In this document: positions 8,416 through 17,786 of the stretch, piece after piece
Layout of the letters: each line of letters opens with the position of its first letter
How positions within the stretch are numbered: position 1 is the first letter of the stretch
Assembly (NCBI RefSeq): GCF_025145645.1
Contig: NZ_CP102252.1
Location: forward strand, 620,001-684,000
Source: Alistipes senegalensis JC50
GTDB taxonomy: Bacteria; Bacteroidota; Bacteroidia; Bacteroidales; Rikenellaceae
Direction of reading: 5' to 3'
DNA length: 64,000 bases
The notes under the pieces: generated by a model
Seen by the model: only the letters and a program-made list of their open reading frames with translations
What the model was told of the DNA's origin: nothing
Databases searched by the model: none
Translations under genes and position numbers: made by a program

Positions 8416-9681
8416 ATGAAACAACTGCTTTCACTCCTTCCACTGCTTTTCCTTCCGGTCTGTACGGCAATCGGACAGTCGTCCCCGATACGGAGAGCCA
8501 CGGAACAAACAGCGGACAGATCCGCACGCTTGTGGGGTATCCGGTTCGAACCCGACCTGCTCCTGCTCAGTCCCGCCTCGCAGCGGATGGTCATCGTCCG
8601 GTACGGCGAAACGATGTCCGCATGCGACACGACAGCGCTGCCGACGGACATTCCCATAGCCAACTCGGTCACCAACTACCGGGGACGACGTTACGTTACA
8701 CTCGTAAGCGACTGGTTCGACAAGCGTAATGCGGAAGCGCTATTGGAACTGACAGCTCACGAATCGTTCCATTTTTACCAGGACAGCCTCGGCATCGAGG
8801 CCGTTACGTCGCAAAATTCGCATCTGGATACCCCGCAGGGCCGCGCCCTGCTGCACATGGAGTTCGATGCCCTGCGACGGGCGCTGCGCGGGTCCCGCCG
8901 CGCACTGAAAACCGCCCTGCAAATCCGGGAAGAGCGTCGCCGGATGTTTCCCGACAACAACGAATCCACGTTCGAAAAGCACGAAGGAACGGCCCAATAT
9001 ACGGGACTGCGTATCGCCTATACCAAGGACCGGACGATCCGGCACATGGCGATCCGAAGACTGCGCTATGAGGCGAAAAAAGGTTATGTCAACTCGTTCG
9101 CATACGCCACAGGTCCGGCCTATGCCCTGCTGCTCGACCGGATAAACCCTGCCTGGCGGAGCGGCATCGCAACAGCGGAAGGGCTTTCCGAAGCCGCGGC
9201 CGATGCCTTATCGGAAACCAAAACAAACAAGGATTCCTCCTCCCCCACCGCGAAAAAACGGATGGAAGCTACCCGCAGCGACAGCTACGCCCGCTATCTG
9301 AAAGCCGAACGCAAAACGGCGGGCGACTCGTCGCGTTATACCGGATGGCTTGCATCCGACGCCAATGTGCTCCGCATCCCCAACGACGGCATCCACATCT
9401 CATTCAACCCCAATGACCGCGTTATTCCGCTCGCGGACCGGGCCGTGGTCTTGCGCAATGTCACCCTGCGCGGAAAATGGGGTACGCTCGTGGTAAAACA
9501 GGGACTCGTCCGTATGAACGACTGGTCGGCTTTTCTCGCAGCGGCCCCGCAACTCACGAAAGGCAACCGGATCACGGGGGCGGACTACACCCTCACGCTC
9601 CTCCCCGGCTGGGAGGTCCGGCATACGGAATCCGGCTGGCGCATAGTTCCCGTAAACGAAATAGAAAACCGGAAAACGTGA
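8416..9681 (+). CDS. Putative secreted HExxH zinc metallopeptidase
   Basis: This 421-residue protein starts at the ATG at 8416 with a signal peptide (LLSLLPLLFLPVCTAIG). The zinc-binding motif HESFH is at residues 115-119, followed by FYQ. A second conserved-looking segment, HEGTAQY at 189-195, could give the third zinc ligand, Glu190; this HExxH plus EGxAxY arrangement is seen in gluzincin-type peptidases. No known family was matched with certainty. It should act in the periplasm or outside the cell. Its TGA stop overlaps the GTG start of rlmH by three bases (GTGA), so the two genes are translationally coupled. The family assignment is motif-based inference. Confidence 0.6.
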   Translation: MKQLLSLLPLLFLPVCTAIGQSSPIRRATEQTADRSARLWGIRFEPDLLLLSPASQRMVIVRYGETMSACDTTALPTDIPIANSVTNYRGRRYVTLVSDWFDKRNAEALLELTAHESFHFYQDSLGIEAVTSQNSHLDTPQGRALLHMEFDALRRALRGSRRALKTALQIREERRRMFPDNNESTFEKHEGTAQYTGLRIAYTKDRTIRHMAIRRLRYEAKKGYVNSFAYATGPAYALLLDRINPAWRSGIATAEGLSEAAADALSETKTNKDSSSPTAKKRMEATRSDSYARYLKAERKTAGDSSRYTGWLASDANVLRIPNDGIHISFNPNDRVIPLADRAVVLRNVTLRGKWGTLVVKQGLVRMNDWSAFLAAAPQLTKGNRITGADYTLTLLPGWEVRHTESGWRIVPVNEIENRKT

Positions 9682-10151
9682 ACATCGAACTGATCGTCAT
9701 AGGCAAGACCGATTCGAAGGAGGTCGCCGCGCTGGTGGAACAGTATGCCCGGCGCGTGAATTTCTATTGCAAATTCGCGGTCACGACCCTGCCCGACGTG
9801 CGCAACACCAAGAGCATGACCGTCAAACAGCAGCGCACGGCTGAGGGAGAAGCCATCCTGCGCCAGCTGACCGACGGCGATTTCGTGGCGCTGCTCGACG
9901 AACGGGGCACGGAGTTCCGCTCGGTGGAATTCGCGCTGTGGGTCCAGAAACGCCTGAACAGCGGCGTGAAGCGTCTCGTCATGGTGATCGGCGGGCCCTA
10001 CGGATTCTCGGAGGAGGTCTACGCCCGCGCCGACGCAAAACTGTCGCTCTCGCGCATGACCTTCTCGCACCAGATCGTGCGGGCGATCTTCGCCGAACAG
10101 ATCTACCGCGCCTTCACCATCCTCAACAACGAACCCTACCACCACGAATAA
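9678..10151 (+). CDS. rlmH: 23S rRNA pseudouridine-1915 N3-methyltransferase
   Basis: RlmH is a SPOUT-class methyltransferase that methylates pseudouridine 1915 in helix 69 of 23S rRNA using S-adenosylmethionine. The 157 residues match the family length. The trefoil-knot SAM-binding loop is visible as VIGGPYGFSEEV, followed by LSLSRMTFSHQIVRAIFAEQIYRA, whose C-terminal YHHE ending is also typical. The GTG at 9678 is chosen because it gives the normal N-terminus (VNIELIVIGKT); it overlaps the stop of the upstream gene. The stop overlaps the ATG of the next gene by one base (TAATG). Confidence 0.95.
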   Translation: MNIELIVIGKTDSKEVAALVEQYARRVNFYCKFAVTTLPDVRNTKSMTVKQQRTAEGEAILRQLTDGDFVALLDERGTEFRSVEFALWVQKRLNSGVKRLVMVIGGPYGFSEEVYARADAKLSLSRMTFSHQIVRAIFAEQIYRAFTILNNEPYHHE

Positions 10152-10726
10152 TGCAGCAGCGCCCCGCCATAGCCGTCCTGACCCCCAACATCCTCGTAGG
10201 CGCGGGGCTCCGCTCCATTCTGGAAAAGGTGATTCCGCACGCCTCCATCGAGCTGTTCCGCGATTTCCAGGAGTTCGCCGAGGCGGAGCCGGAGCGGTTC
10301 ATCCACTACTTCGTCGCAGCGCAGACCTTCGCGGCCCACAACGCCTACTTCCGCGCCCGGCAACACAAGACCATCCTGCTCACCGCCGGACAGTCCCATG
10401 CCGGAATGCACTGCATCGACGTACAGACCGACGAGGAGGAATTCGTGCGCGCGCTGGTGCAGATGCAGCACAGCGTCCGCCGTCCGGAACACACCCTGCC
10501 CGCCCCGCCGCCGACCGGGCAGCCGCTCTCGGACCGCGAGGCCGAGGTGCTGGCGCTCGTCGCCCGGGGGCTCATCAACAAGCAGATCGCCGACCGGCTG
10601 GGCATCGGGCTGACGACGGTCATCTCCCACCGCCGCAACATCATGGAGAAACTCGGCATCCGCTCGGTGGCGGGACTGGTGGTCTACGCGCTGGCCGCAG
10701 GCTATGCCGATCCGGACGGGATGTAG
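10151..10726 (+). CDS. LuxR-family regulator with degenerate receiver domain
   Basis: The 191 residues have a C-terminal LuxR/NarL helix-turn-helix (LSDREAEVLALVARGLINKQ, then TTVISHRRNIMEKLGIRSVAGL). The N-terminal 110 residues have the outline of a receiver domain (AVLTPNILVGAGLRSILEKV), but neither the usual acidic pocket at the first strand nor a phospho-accepting Asp at the third strand is apparent. Control by phosphorylation is therefore unlikely. The gene is coupled to rlmH by a one-base overlap. Targets are unknown; the TonB receptor just downstream has its own promoter and is a possible target only by position. Confidence 0.8.
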   Translation: MQQRPAIAVLTPNILVGAGLRSILEKVIPHASIELFRDFQEFAEAEPERFIHYFVAAQTFAAHNAYFRARQHKTILLTAGQSHAGMHCIDVQTDEEEFVRALVQMQHSVRRPEHTLPAPPPTGQPLSDREAEVLALVARGLINKQIADRLGIGLTTVISHRRNIMEKLGIRSVAGLVVYALAAGYADPDGM

Positions 10727-10747
10727 GCCGCTCCTCATAAATTAGGA

Positions 10748-10778
10748 TTGCACCGTTCGAAATAAATCCGTTACTTTG
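10748..10778 (+). promoter_or_regulatory. Candidate promoter of the TonB receptor at 10805
   Basis: TTG (10748-10750), a 20-base spacer and TTACTTTG (10771-10778). The -7 box differs from TAnnTTTG in one position. It ends 26 bases before the ATG. Confidence 0.55.
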
Positions 10779-10804
10779 CACTCTCGACAAATTCCCGTTC
10801 AGCC

Positions 10805-13063
10805 ATGCACCGTAAACTGATAGCCATACCGCTCCTGCTGCTGGCCTCCGCGGCCGCGGGCCGCACCGCCGGCGGGGAGGAGAACGAGGCGGCCGATACG
10901 GTGATCGTGGTGGACAAGGTGCAGGTGACGGCCATCAAGCAGGGGCTCGTCCTGCGGTCGCAGCCCGTCGCGGCGTCGATCGTCGGCAGCCGCGCCATCG
11001 GGCGCAGCCGCATCGGGGCGCTGAAGGAGCTCTCGCAGACGGTTCCCAACTTCCACGCCCCGGACTACGGGTCGCGCATGACCTCGTCGATCTACGTGCG
11101 GGGCCTCGGGGCGCGCATCGACCAACCGGTGATCGGCCTCAACATCGACAACGTACCCGTGCTCAACAAGGACAATTTCGACACGGAGCTGGCCGACGCC
11201 GAACGCATCGAGGTGCTGCGCGGTCCCCAATCGACGCTCTACGGCCGCAACACGATGGGCGGCGTGGTGAACGTCTACACACTCTCGCCGCTGGCGTATC
11301 AGGGGGTGCGGCTGACGGCCGAATACGGCAGCGGGGATTCCTACCGCTTCCGGGCGTCGTCCTACTGCAAGCTATCGCCCGACCTCGGGATGGCCGTGAC
11401 GGGCTACTACACCCGCACGGGCGGCTTTTTCGACAATCTGTACACGGGTGAAAAATGCGACCGGGAGCAGCTGGGCGGGGGCCGCTGGAAGCTCCAATGG
11501 CGCAACCGCAAAGGACTGCGCATCGACAACACCCTTTCGTTCTCGGTCCTGGACCAGGGCGGCTACCCCTACGCCTACGTCGGCGAAGAGATCGTGCACG
11601 ACGGGCAGGTCGTCATCCGCAAGGGGGAGATCAGCTACAACGATCCCTGCTCCTACCGCCGGACGACCGTCAGCGACGGACTCACGGTGCGCTACGACGC
11701 CGAAAAATTCGCCGTTTCGTCGATCACCTCCTACCAATACTCCGACGACGCGATGATCCTCGATCAGGATTTCACGCCCCTGAGCTATTTCACGCTCAAA
11801 CAGGCCCGGCGCGAACACACCGTCACCGAAGACGTGGTGTTCCGCTCACGCGACGGACGCCGCTACGGATGGCTGTTCGGGGCGTTCGGGTTCTACCGCC
11901 ACGGCACAATGGAAGCGCCGGTGCATTTCAAGCGCACGGGCATCGAGAAGCTGATCCTCGAAAACGCCAACACCTCCCCGGACCTGCACTACACGATGGA
12001 TGCGGACGAACTGCCGCTCTGTTCCGATTTCCGCATGCCCTCGTACGGCGCGGCGCTCTACCACGAATCCCGCTTCACGCTGGGGCATTGGCGGATCACG
12101 GCCGGCATCCGCGCCGATTACGAGTGCACCCGGCTGCGCTACCACAGCAAGGCCGGCATGGACTGCTCCCTGAGTGTCAACGGCGGAGCGCCGGCCCCCA
12201 TCCGGATCGACATCGACGAGACGAACGAAATCGCCCATTCCTACACCGAGATACTCCCGAAATTCTCGGTCATGTACTGCTTCGACGAGATGCGCAACCT
12301 CTACGTCTCCGTGGCCCGGGGCTACAAGGCCGGAGGATTCAACACGCAGATGTTCTCGGACATCCTCCAGGAAAAGATCAAATGGCAAATGGCCTCGGGA
12401 ATCCCTTATGAGGGACCCGACCTGATGTCCTACGAACCCGAATACAGCTGGAACTACGAACTGGGCGGCCATTTCTCGTGCATGGACGGCGCCGTGCGGG
12501 GCGATTTCGCGGTGTTCTGGATCGATGTCCGCGACCAGCAGCTCACGGTCTTTCCCGCAGGGACGGCCACGGGCCGCATGATGACCAACGCGGGCCGCAC
12601 GCGCAGCGTCGGGGCCGAAGCCGCCCTGCAATTCGCGCCGTGGCAGTCGCTGGAGATAAACACCGCCTACGGATACACCGACGCCCGTTTCGTGCGTTAC
12701 GACAACGGTATCGGGGATTTCAAGGACAACCATATCCCCTACGCTCCACAGCACACCTTTTCGGCCGGGGTCGCATGGACCCTCCCGACGGGCGTGAAGT
12801 GGCTCGGCGACCTGGTGCTGCAAGCCGGGGTCCGCTGCGCCGGGCGCATCTGGTGGAACGAGGAGAACACGCTTTCGCAGCCGTTCTACGCGCTGACGGA
12901 CGCTTCGGTGCGGATCGAACACAAGCACTACTCGCTCGACTTCTGGGGCCGCAACCTCGCAGGAACGGGCTACGACGTATTCTATTTCAAGTCGATCGGC
13001 AACGAGTTCGTCCAGCGCGGACGCCCCCGGACCTTCGGCATCACCCTGAACATAAACATATAA
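10805..13063 (+). CDS. TonB-dependent outer membrane receptor (classic type)
   Basis: The 752 residues begin with a signal peptide. The plug domain reads SSIYVRGLGARIDQPVIGLN..., then IEVLRGPQSTLYGRNTMGGV, and a 22-strand-type barrel follows to a C-terminal TFGITLNINI. There is no carboxypeptidase-regulatory extension and no SusC signature, so it belongs to the siderophore/vitamin/metal type of receptors. Several cysteines are spread over the barrel loops. A small lipoprotein follows 12 bp downstream and is probably co-expressed. The ligand cannot be deduced. Confidence 0.9.
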   Translation: MHRKLIAIPLLLLASAAAGRTAGGEENEAADTVIVVDKVQVTAIKQGLVLRSQPVAASIVGSRAIGRSRIGALKELSQTVPNFHAPDYGSRMTSSIYVRGLGARIDQPVIGLNIDNVPVLNKDNFDTELADAERIEVLRGPQSTLYGRNTMGGVVNVYTLSPLAYQGVRLTAEYGSGDSYRFRASSYCKLSPDLGMAVTGYYTRTGGFFDNLYTGEKCDREQLGGGRWKLQWRNRKGLRIDNTLSFSVLDQGGYPYAYVGEEIVHDGQVVIRKGEISYNDPCSYRRTTVSDGLTVRYDAEKFAVSSITSYQYSDDAMILDQDFTPLSYFTLKQARREHTVTEDVVFRSRDGRRYGWLFGAFGFYRHGTMEAPVHFKRTGIEKLILENANTSPDLHYTMDADELPLCSDFRMPSYGAALYHESRFTLGHWRITAGIRADYECTRLRYHSKAGMDCSLSVNGGAPAPIRIDIDETNEIAHSYTEILPKFSVMYCFDEMRNLYVSVARGYKAGGFNTQMFSDILQEKIKWQMASGIPYEGPDLMSYEPEYSWNYELGGHFSCMDGAVRGDFAVFWIDVRDQQLTVFPAGTATGRMMTNAGRTRSVGAEAALQFAPWQSLEINTAYGYTDARFVRYDNGIGDFKDNHIPYAPQHTFSAGVAWTLPTGVKWLGDLVLQAGVRCAGRIWWNEENTLSQPFYALTDASVRIEHKHYSLDFWGRNLAGTGYDVFYFKSIGNEFVQRGRPRTFGITLNINI

Positions 13064-13075
13064 CAATACCGACAC

Positions 13076-13612
13076 ATGAAAAAACTCCTCTTCCTCCTGT
13101 TCGCCGCCGCGGCTTTCGCGGCCTGCAACGACGACGACGGCGCACCCAAGATCCGCTACGCCTCGACCAACGACGGCATCATCGACGGACATCTCCAGGG
13201 TATCAACATGTTCTTTTACGGCAGCGCGGTCGCTACGGACGACGCGGGCAACGCCTACACCGACGACGAAGCGCTGTTCGAATTCGCCGGAGGCCCCTCG
13301 GGCGATTCGGAATACTTCTCCCTCTACATGCACAAGACCCGCTTCGCAGCCGGCATGCCGCCCTTCGAAATGAAAATACCGCACACGCGCTACACCGGCA
13401 TGGACAATTCGATCGCTTTCTCCGAGGAAAGCATCGTTCCCGAAGCGATCCTGCCCGGTCAGGACGGCTACCAGCCCCTGCCCTCCTACACGCTCACCGA
13501 TGTCGAAGGGTCGATCGACGGCGTCAACTGCCGCGTCAGCTTCACCTGCAACGTCCCCAGACTGGGAACCTACCGGATGGAATACGAAGGCCGGCTGATC
13601 ATCAAAAAATAA
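13076..13612 (+). CDS. Small lipoprotein of unknown function
   Basis: The 178 residues start with a lipoprotein signal (LLFAAAAFAAC, lipidated Cys at about residue 17) and an acidic NDDDGAP linker. The rest is predicted beta-rich and ends in a strand pair (GTYRMEYEGRLIIKK). It resembles small surface or periplasmic lipoproteins encoded beside Bacteroidota TonB receptors, and its position 12 bp after such a receptor suggests a shared ligand or a loading role. No family was recognised. Confidence 0.75.
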   Translation: MKKLLFLLFAAAAFAACNDDDGAPKIRYASTNDGIIDGHLQGINMFFYGSAVATDDAGNAYTDDEALFEFAGGPSGDSEYFSLYMHKTRFAAGMPPFEMKIPHTRYTGMDNSIAFSEESIVPEAILPGQDGYQPLPSYTLTDVEGSIDGVNCRVSFTCNVPRLGTYRMEYEGRLIIKK

Positions 13613-13632
13613 CAACCAAATATCCACAAGCC

Positions 13633-14487
13633 ATGAAACCCGAATACAAACCTTTCGTAGACGAACTGATCGAACTCTGCATCAAAGAGGACATCGGCGA
13701 CGGCGACCACACGTCGCTGGCGTGCATCCCCGCCGACGAACACGGACGCATGCGCCTGCTGTGCAAGCAGGAGGGCACGATCGCCGGCATCGAGATCGCC
13801 CAACTGGTGCTGCAACGCCTCGATCCCGAAATGAAATTCGAACAGGTGCTCCGCGACGGCGACCGCGTCGCGCCCGGAGACGTGGCGTTCTATGTCTCGG
13901 GACGCCTGCGCTCGCTGTTGCAGGCCGAACGCATCCTGCTGAACATCATGCAGCGCATGAGCGGCGTGGCGACCCAGACCGCCGTCTATGTCAAACGCCT
14001 CGAAGGACTGCACACCAAGGTCCTCGACACCCGCAAGACCACGCCCGGCATGCGTGTGCTGGACAAGATGGCCGTGAAGATCGGCGGCGGCGAGAACCAT
14101 CGCATGGGGCTCTTCGACATGGTTCTGCTGAAGGACAACCACATCGACTTCGCCGGCGGCATCCGTCCGGCGATCGCGGGCGTGCGCAAATACCTCGCGG
14201 CCAAGGGCAAGAACATCCCGATCGAATGCGAGGTCCGCTCGCTGGAGGACATCGACGAGGTGTTCGCCGCGGGAGGCGTCGATCGCATCATGTTCGACAA
14301 CTTCACCCCCGAGATGACCCGCAAGGCGGTCGAGAAGGTCGCCGGACGCTGCGAAACCGAGTCGAGCGGCGGCATCACCCTCGAAACGATGCGCGACTAT
14401 GCCGAGTGCGGCGTCGATTTCATCTCGGTGGGCGCGCTGACGCACCAGATCAAGTCGCTCGACATGTCGCTCAAAGCCTGCGAATAA
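13633..14487 (+). CDS. nadC: Nicotinate-nucleotide pyrophosphorylase (carboxylating)
   Basis: NadC converts quinolinate and PRPP to nicotinate mononucleotide, CO2 and pyrophosphate in de novo NAD synthesis. The 284 residues have the family's N-terminal open-faced domain and the C-terminal alpha/beta barrel. Signature segments are LDTRKTTPGMRVLDKMAVKIGGG (residues about 134-157), NHRMGLFDMVLLKDNH, ECEV, and IMFDNF. The C-terminal SSGGITLETM and GVDFISVGALTH complete the barrel. It follows the lipoprotein gene by 20 bp and precedes the LTA-synthase-like gene by 10 bp, so it is probably in the same transcript, although its function is unrelated. Confidence 0.97.
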   Translation: MKPEYKPFVDELIELCIKEDIGDGDHTSLACIPADEHGRMRLLCKQEGTIAGIEIAQLVLQRLDPEMKFEQVLRDGDRVAPGDVAFYVSGRLRSLLQAERILLNIMQRMSGVATQTAVYVKRLEGLHTKVLDTRKTTPGMRVLDKMAVKIGGGENHRMGLFDMVLLKDNHIDFAGGIRPAIAGVRKYLAAKGKNIPIECEVRSLEDIDEVFAAGGVDRIMFDNFTPEMTRKAVEKVAGRCETESSGGITLETMRDYAECGVDFISVGALTHQIKSLDMSLKACE

Positions 14488-14497
14488 CCCGTTCCGG

Positions 14498-16408
14498 ATG
14501 AAACGTCTGCTCCATACCCCGTTGGCGCTGCTCGTGTGGCGCATCGTGCTGCTCTACGCGGTGCTGATGCTCTGCCGCACGGCGTTCTACCTCTACAACG
14601 CCGCCGTGCTCGGCCCCCTGACGTGGGCCGAGGCGTGGCCGCTGCTGGCCGGAGCGCTGAAATTCGACACCGCCTCGGTCGTCTACGCCGACGGGGTGTT
14701 CATCCTGCTGTCGCTGCTGCCCCTGCCCCTGCGCGAACGGCGCTGGTACCGGGCCGTGCTGTTCTGGTACTACGTCGCGGTCAACGCCGTGCTGGTCGTG
14801 GCGACGAACCTCGCCGACACGGTCTATTTCCGCTACACGCAGAAGCGTTTCACGGCCGACGAAATCTTCTTCGCCGACAACGACAACTCGTTGCAGCTGG
14901 TCGGGAAATTCATGGCCGAGAACTGGTATCTGGTGCTTCTGTGGATCGCCCTGACCGCCCTGCTGGCGTGGGGCTACCGCCGCAGGGTGCGGGAAGAGAG
15001 CATTTTCAGCCGCGGATGGGCCTATTACATCGGCAACACGGTGATCTTCGCGGCGGCCGCGGGGCTGAGCGTCGCCGGGATGCGCGGCGGCATGACCCGC
15101 ATGACGCGCCCGATCACCCTGTCGAACGCCACGCTCTACACCGCCGACAGCGGCAAGGCCAACCTCATCCTGAGCAATCCGTTCTGCATCCTGCGCACCA
15201 TCGGCAGCGCGGGGAGCGTCAAATACAAGAAACACTTCGCCCCGGAGGAGCTGGCGCGGCGCTTCACGCCCGTGCACCAGCCTGCGGACAGCGCGGCCGT
15301 GAACCTCGCGGGCCGCAACGTCGTGGTCTTCATCATGGAGAGCATGTCGGCCGAACACTCGGCCTACCTCTGTCCGGAGGTCTACGCCGACCGGGAGGTG
15401 AAAGGATTCACGCCCTTCCTCGACTCGCTGATGCAGAACGGACTGGTGTTCAAACGGATGTATGCCAACGGCACGCGGTCGATCCAGGCCATGCCCTCGG
15501 TGTTGGGCAGTATTCCGTCGTTCCGCACGCCTTTCGTGCTGATGGCCCAGTCGCTGGGCGAGAGCCGCCAACTGCCCGCCATGCTGGCGGACAAGGGGTA
15601 TGCGACGCTCTTCTTCTGCGGTTCGGAACACGGCTCGATGGGATTCGGCGCCTACGCCCGTTCGGCGGGCGTCGAGCGGCTGGTGAGCCGCGAGGACTAC
15701 GAAGCCCGCCACGGCACGGGGGATTTCGACGGGTACTGGGGAATCTGGGACGAACCGTTCCTGCAATTCATGGGCGAGGAGCTCGCGGCTACGCCTGAAC
15801 CCTTCTTCGCCACGCTGTTCACCCTCTCGTCGCACCATCCGTTCGTCGTACCCGAGCAGTACGCCGCCACGCTGCCCGACGGATACACCCGGATTCACAA
15901 GGGCGTAGCCTACGACGATCAGGCGTTCCGCCGCTTCTTCCACCGCTTCGGCGGCGAGGAGTGGTTCCGCCGCACGATCTTCGTATTCGTCGCCGACCAC
16001 GTTTCGTCGGAGAAATTCGCCGAAAAAACGCGCTCCTACCCGGGGAACATGCACATCGTGGGATTCATCCACACCCCCGACGGCGCCCTGCAAGGCGAGG
16101 TGCGGGAGGTCACGCAGCAGCTGGACATCATGCCCACGGTGCTGGGCCTCACGGGCAACACGGAACCCTACTTCGCCTTCGGACGCGACGTGCTGAACGA
16201 GCCGCAGCGGCCCCGCTGGTCGGTGTCGTACGACGGGAAATTCCGCGCGCTGACGGACGACGGAGCCGTCGTGCTCGACGATTCGGGCTCCGAGGTGCAG
16301 GAGTGCCCGACGACGCCCGCCGCCGACAGCCTGACGCAGTCGTTCCGGGCGCTGATCCAGCAATATTACAGCCATATCGAACGCAAGAGTTACACCCCCA
16401 ATGATTGA
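14498..16408 (+). CDS. LTA-synthase-like membrane sulfatase/phosphoglycerol transferase
   Basis: The 636 residues have about five N-terminal transmembrane segments (residues about 10-200) and a periplasmic alkaline-phosphatase/sulfatase-fold domain (about 270-600). The LtaS landmarks are present: Glu281 in FIMESMSAEHS, a threonine nucleophile candidate Thr326 in ANGTRSIQAMPS, and the metal-site FVADH segment. In Gram-negative bacteria such enzymes transfer phosphoglycerol or phosphoethanolamine to envelope glycans or lipids; the substrate here is not known. The stop overlaps the next gene by 8 bp, suggesting coupled expression with the DUF2156-GNAT protein. Confidence 0.85.
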   Translation: MKRLLHTPLALLVWRIVLLYAVLMLCRTAFYLYNAAVLGPLTWAEAWPLLAGALKFDTASVVYADGVFILLSLLPLPLRERRWYRAVLFWYYVAVNAVLVVATNLADTVYFRYTQKRFTADEIFFADNDNSLQLVGKFMAENWYLVLLWIALTALLAWGYRRRVREESIFSRGWAYYIGNTVIFAAAAGLSVAGMRGGMTRMTRPITLSNATLYTADSGKANLILSNPFCILRTIGSAGSVKYKKHFAPEELARRFTPVHQPADSAAVNLAGRNVVVFIMESMSAEHSAYLCPEVYADREVKGFTPFLDSLMQNGLVFKRMYANGTRSIQAMPSVLGSIPSFRTPFVLMAQSLGESRQLPAMLADKGYATLFFCGSEHGSMGFGAYARSAGVERLVSREDYEARHGTGDFDGYWGIWDEPFLQFMGEELAATPEPFFATLFTLSSHHPFVVPEQYAATLPDGYTRIHKGVAYDDQAFRRFFHRFGGEEWFRRTIFVFVADHVSSEKFAEKTRSYPGNMHIVGFIHTPDGALQGEVREVTQQLDIMPTVLGLTGNTEPYFAFGRDVLNEPQRPRWSVSYDGKFRALTDDGAVVLDDSGSEVQECPTTPAADSLTQSFRALIQQYYSHIERKSYTPND

Positions 16409-17786
16409 ATTCAAACCCGTGCGCCTCGAGGACCGGGCGGTCATCGAGCGCTATACCATGCCGTCGGGCATCTGCAACTGCGACCTCGCCTTCGCCAACA
16501 TGTACTGCTGGCAGGAGGTGTTCCACAGCGCGTGGGCCGAGATCGACGGATTCCTCGTCATCCGCTTCCAGATCGACGGCGGCGAGCGCATCGGCTACAT
16601 GCAGCCCGTCGGAACGGGCGACCTGGGAGCCATCATCCCCAGCCTGCGCGAGGACGCCCACGCCCACGGACAGCGGCTGCGGATCATCGGACTGACGGAC
16701 GAGGGCCGCGAAACGATCGCCCGGGTGCACCCCTGCCGCTTCGCCTTCGAATCGGACCGCGCGCTGGAAGATTACGTCTACAACGCCGACGACCTGCGCA
16801 ACCTCGCCGGACGCCGCTACCAGCCCAAGCGCAACCACATCAACCGTTTCGAGGCCGAATACCCCGACTATCGCTACGAGGAGCTGACACCCGACCGTTT
16901 CGAAGCCTGCATGGCCCTCGAACGCACCTGGCGGCGGGAACACGAGGGGCACACCTCGGAGCTGTGCGCCGAACAGCGGGCCATGCAGCGGGCCTTCAGG
17001 CATTTCGGGGAACTGGGACTGATCGGCGGCTGCATCTACGTCGGCGACCGGCTGGCGGCCTTCACCTACGGCTCGGCGGTCAACGACCACACCTTCGACA
17101 CCCATGTCGAAAAAGCCGACACGGAGTTCGACGGCGCCTTCACGATCATCAACAAGCTCTTCGCCCAGCACCTCCCCGAGCGTTTCACGCTCATCAACCG
17201 CGAGGAAGACCTCGGACTGGAGGGCCTGCGGCACGCCAAACTCTCCTACCACCCGGCATTCCTCCAGCACAAGTTCACGGCGATCTGCCTGCACCCCGAC
17301 GAGCTGGCCTGCAAGGATCTGTGGTTGAAATCTTTCGGCGACGAAGAGCAGTTCGCCGACTCGTTCATCATGCGTTACTATTCGCGGGAACGGATGCTGA
17401 CGGCAGAGGTCGAAGGCCGCACGGCGGCGATGCTCCACCTCGTGCCGTTCGACACGGAGCTGGGGCGCACGACCTATATCTACGCCGTGGCGACGGACCC
17501 CGCATTCCGGGGCCGCGGGCTGGCGTCGCAACTGATGCGCGAAGCGATGCAGGCGATCGCGGAGCGCGGCAACGACGCGGCGTTCCTCATCCCGACGCCT
17601 GGCCAGGAGTGGCTGCACGGATTTTACGGCCGTTTCGGATTCGACGGGGCCGTGCCGACGGAGTTCGTCACCCCGGACGGGTTCGACTTCGGGACGGGCG
17701 ACACGGCGACCGACCTGGCGATGGTCTGGCGGCGCGACCCGTCGGCCCCGCTGCCCGGGAAACTGACGGCGACCTACCGCAAATAA
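16401..17786 (+). CDS. DUF2156 (LPG-synthase-like) and GNAT acetyltransferase fusion
   Basis: The 461 residues have two parts. Residues 1 to about 300 match DUF2156 (phosphatidylglycerol lysyltransferase C-terminal-like), a tandem acyltransferase fold that uses aminoacyl-tRNA or acyl-CoA donors; readable pieces are RRYQPKRNHINRFEAEYP and FTLINREEDLGLEGLRHAKL. Residues about 310-450 are a GNAT N-acetyltransferase with the acetyl-CoA loop region TTYIYAVATDPAFRGRGLAS. The gene overlaps the membrane phosphoglycerol-transferase-like gene by 8 bp, which hints at a role in envelope lipid or glycan decoration, but this is inference. It ends just before a strong terminator. Confidence 0.8.
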   Translation: MIEFKPVRLEDRAVIERYTMPSGICNCDLAFANMYCWQEVFHSAWAEIDGFLVIRFQIDGGERIGYMQPVGTGDLGAIIPSLREDAHAHGQRLRIIGLTDEGRETIARVHPCRFAFESDRALEDYVYNADDLRNLAGRRYQPKRNHINRFEAEYPDYRYEELTPDRFEACMALERTWRREHEGHTSELCAEQRAMQRAFRHFGELGLIGGCIYVGDRLAAFTYGSAVNDHTFDTHVEKADTEFDGAFTIINKLFAQHLPERFTLINREEDLGLEGLRHAKLSYHPAFLQHKFTAICLHPDELACKDLWLKSFGDEEQFADSFIMRYYSRERMLTAEVEGRTAAMLHLVPFDTELGRTTYIYAVATDPAFRGRGLASQLMREAMQAIAERGNDAAFLIPTPGQEWLHGFYGRFGFDGAVPTEFVTPDGFDFGTGDTATDLAMVWRRDPSAPLPGKLTATYRK

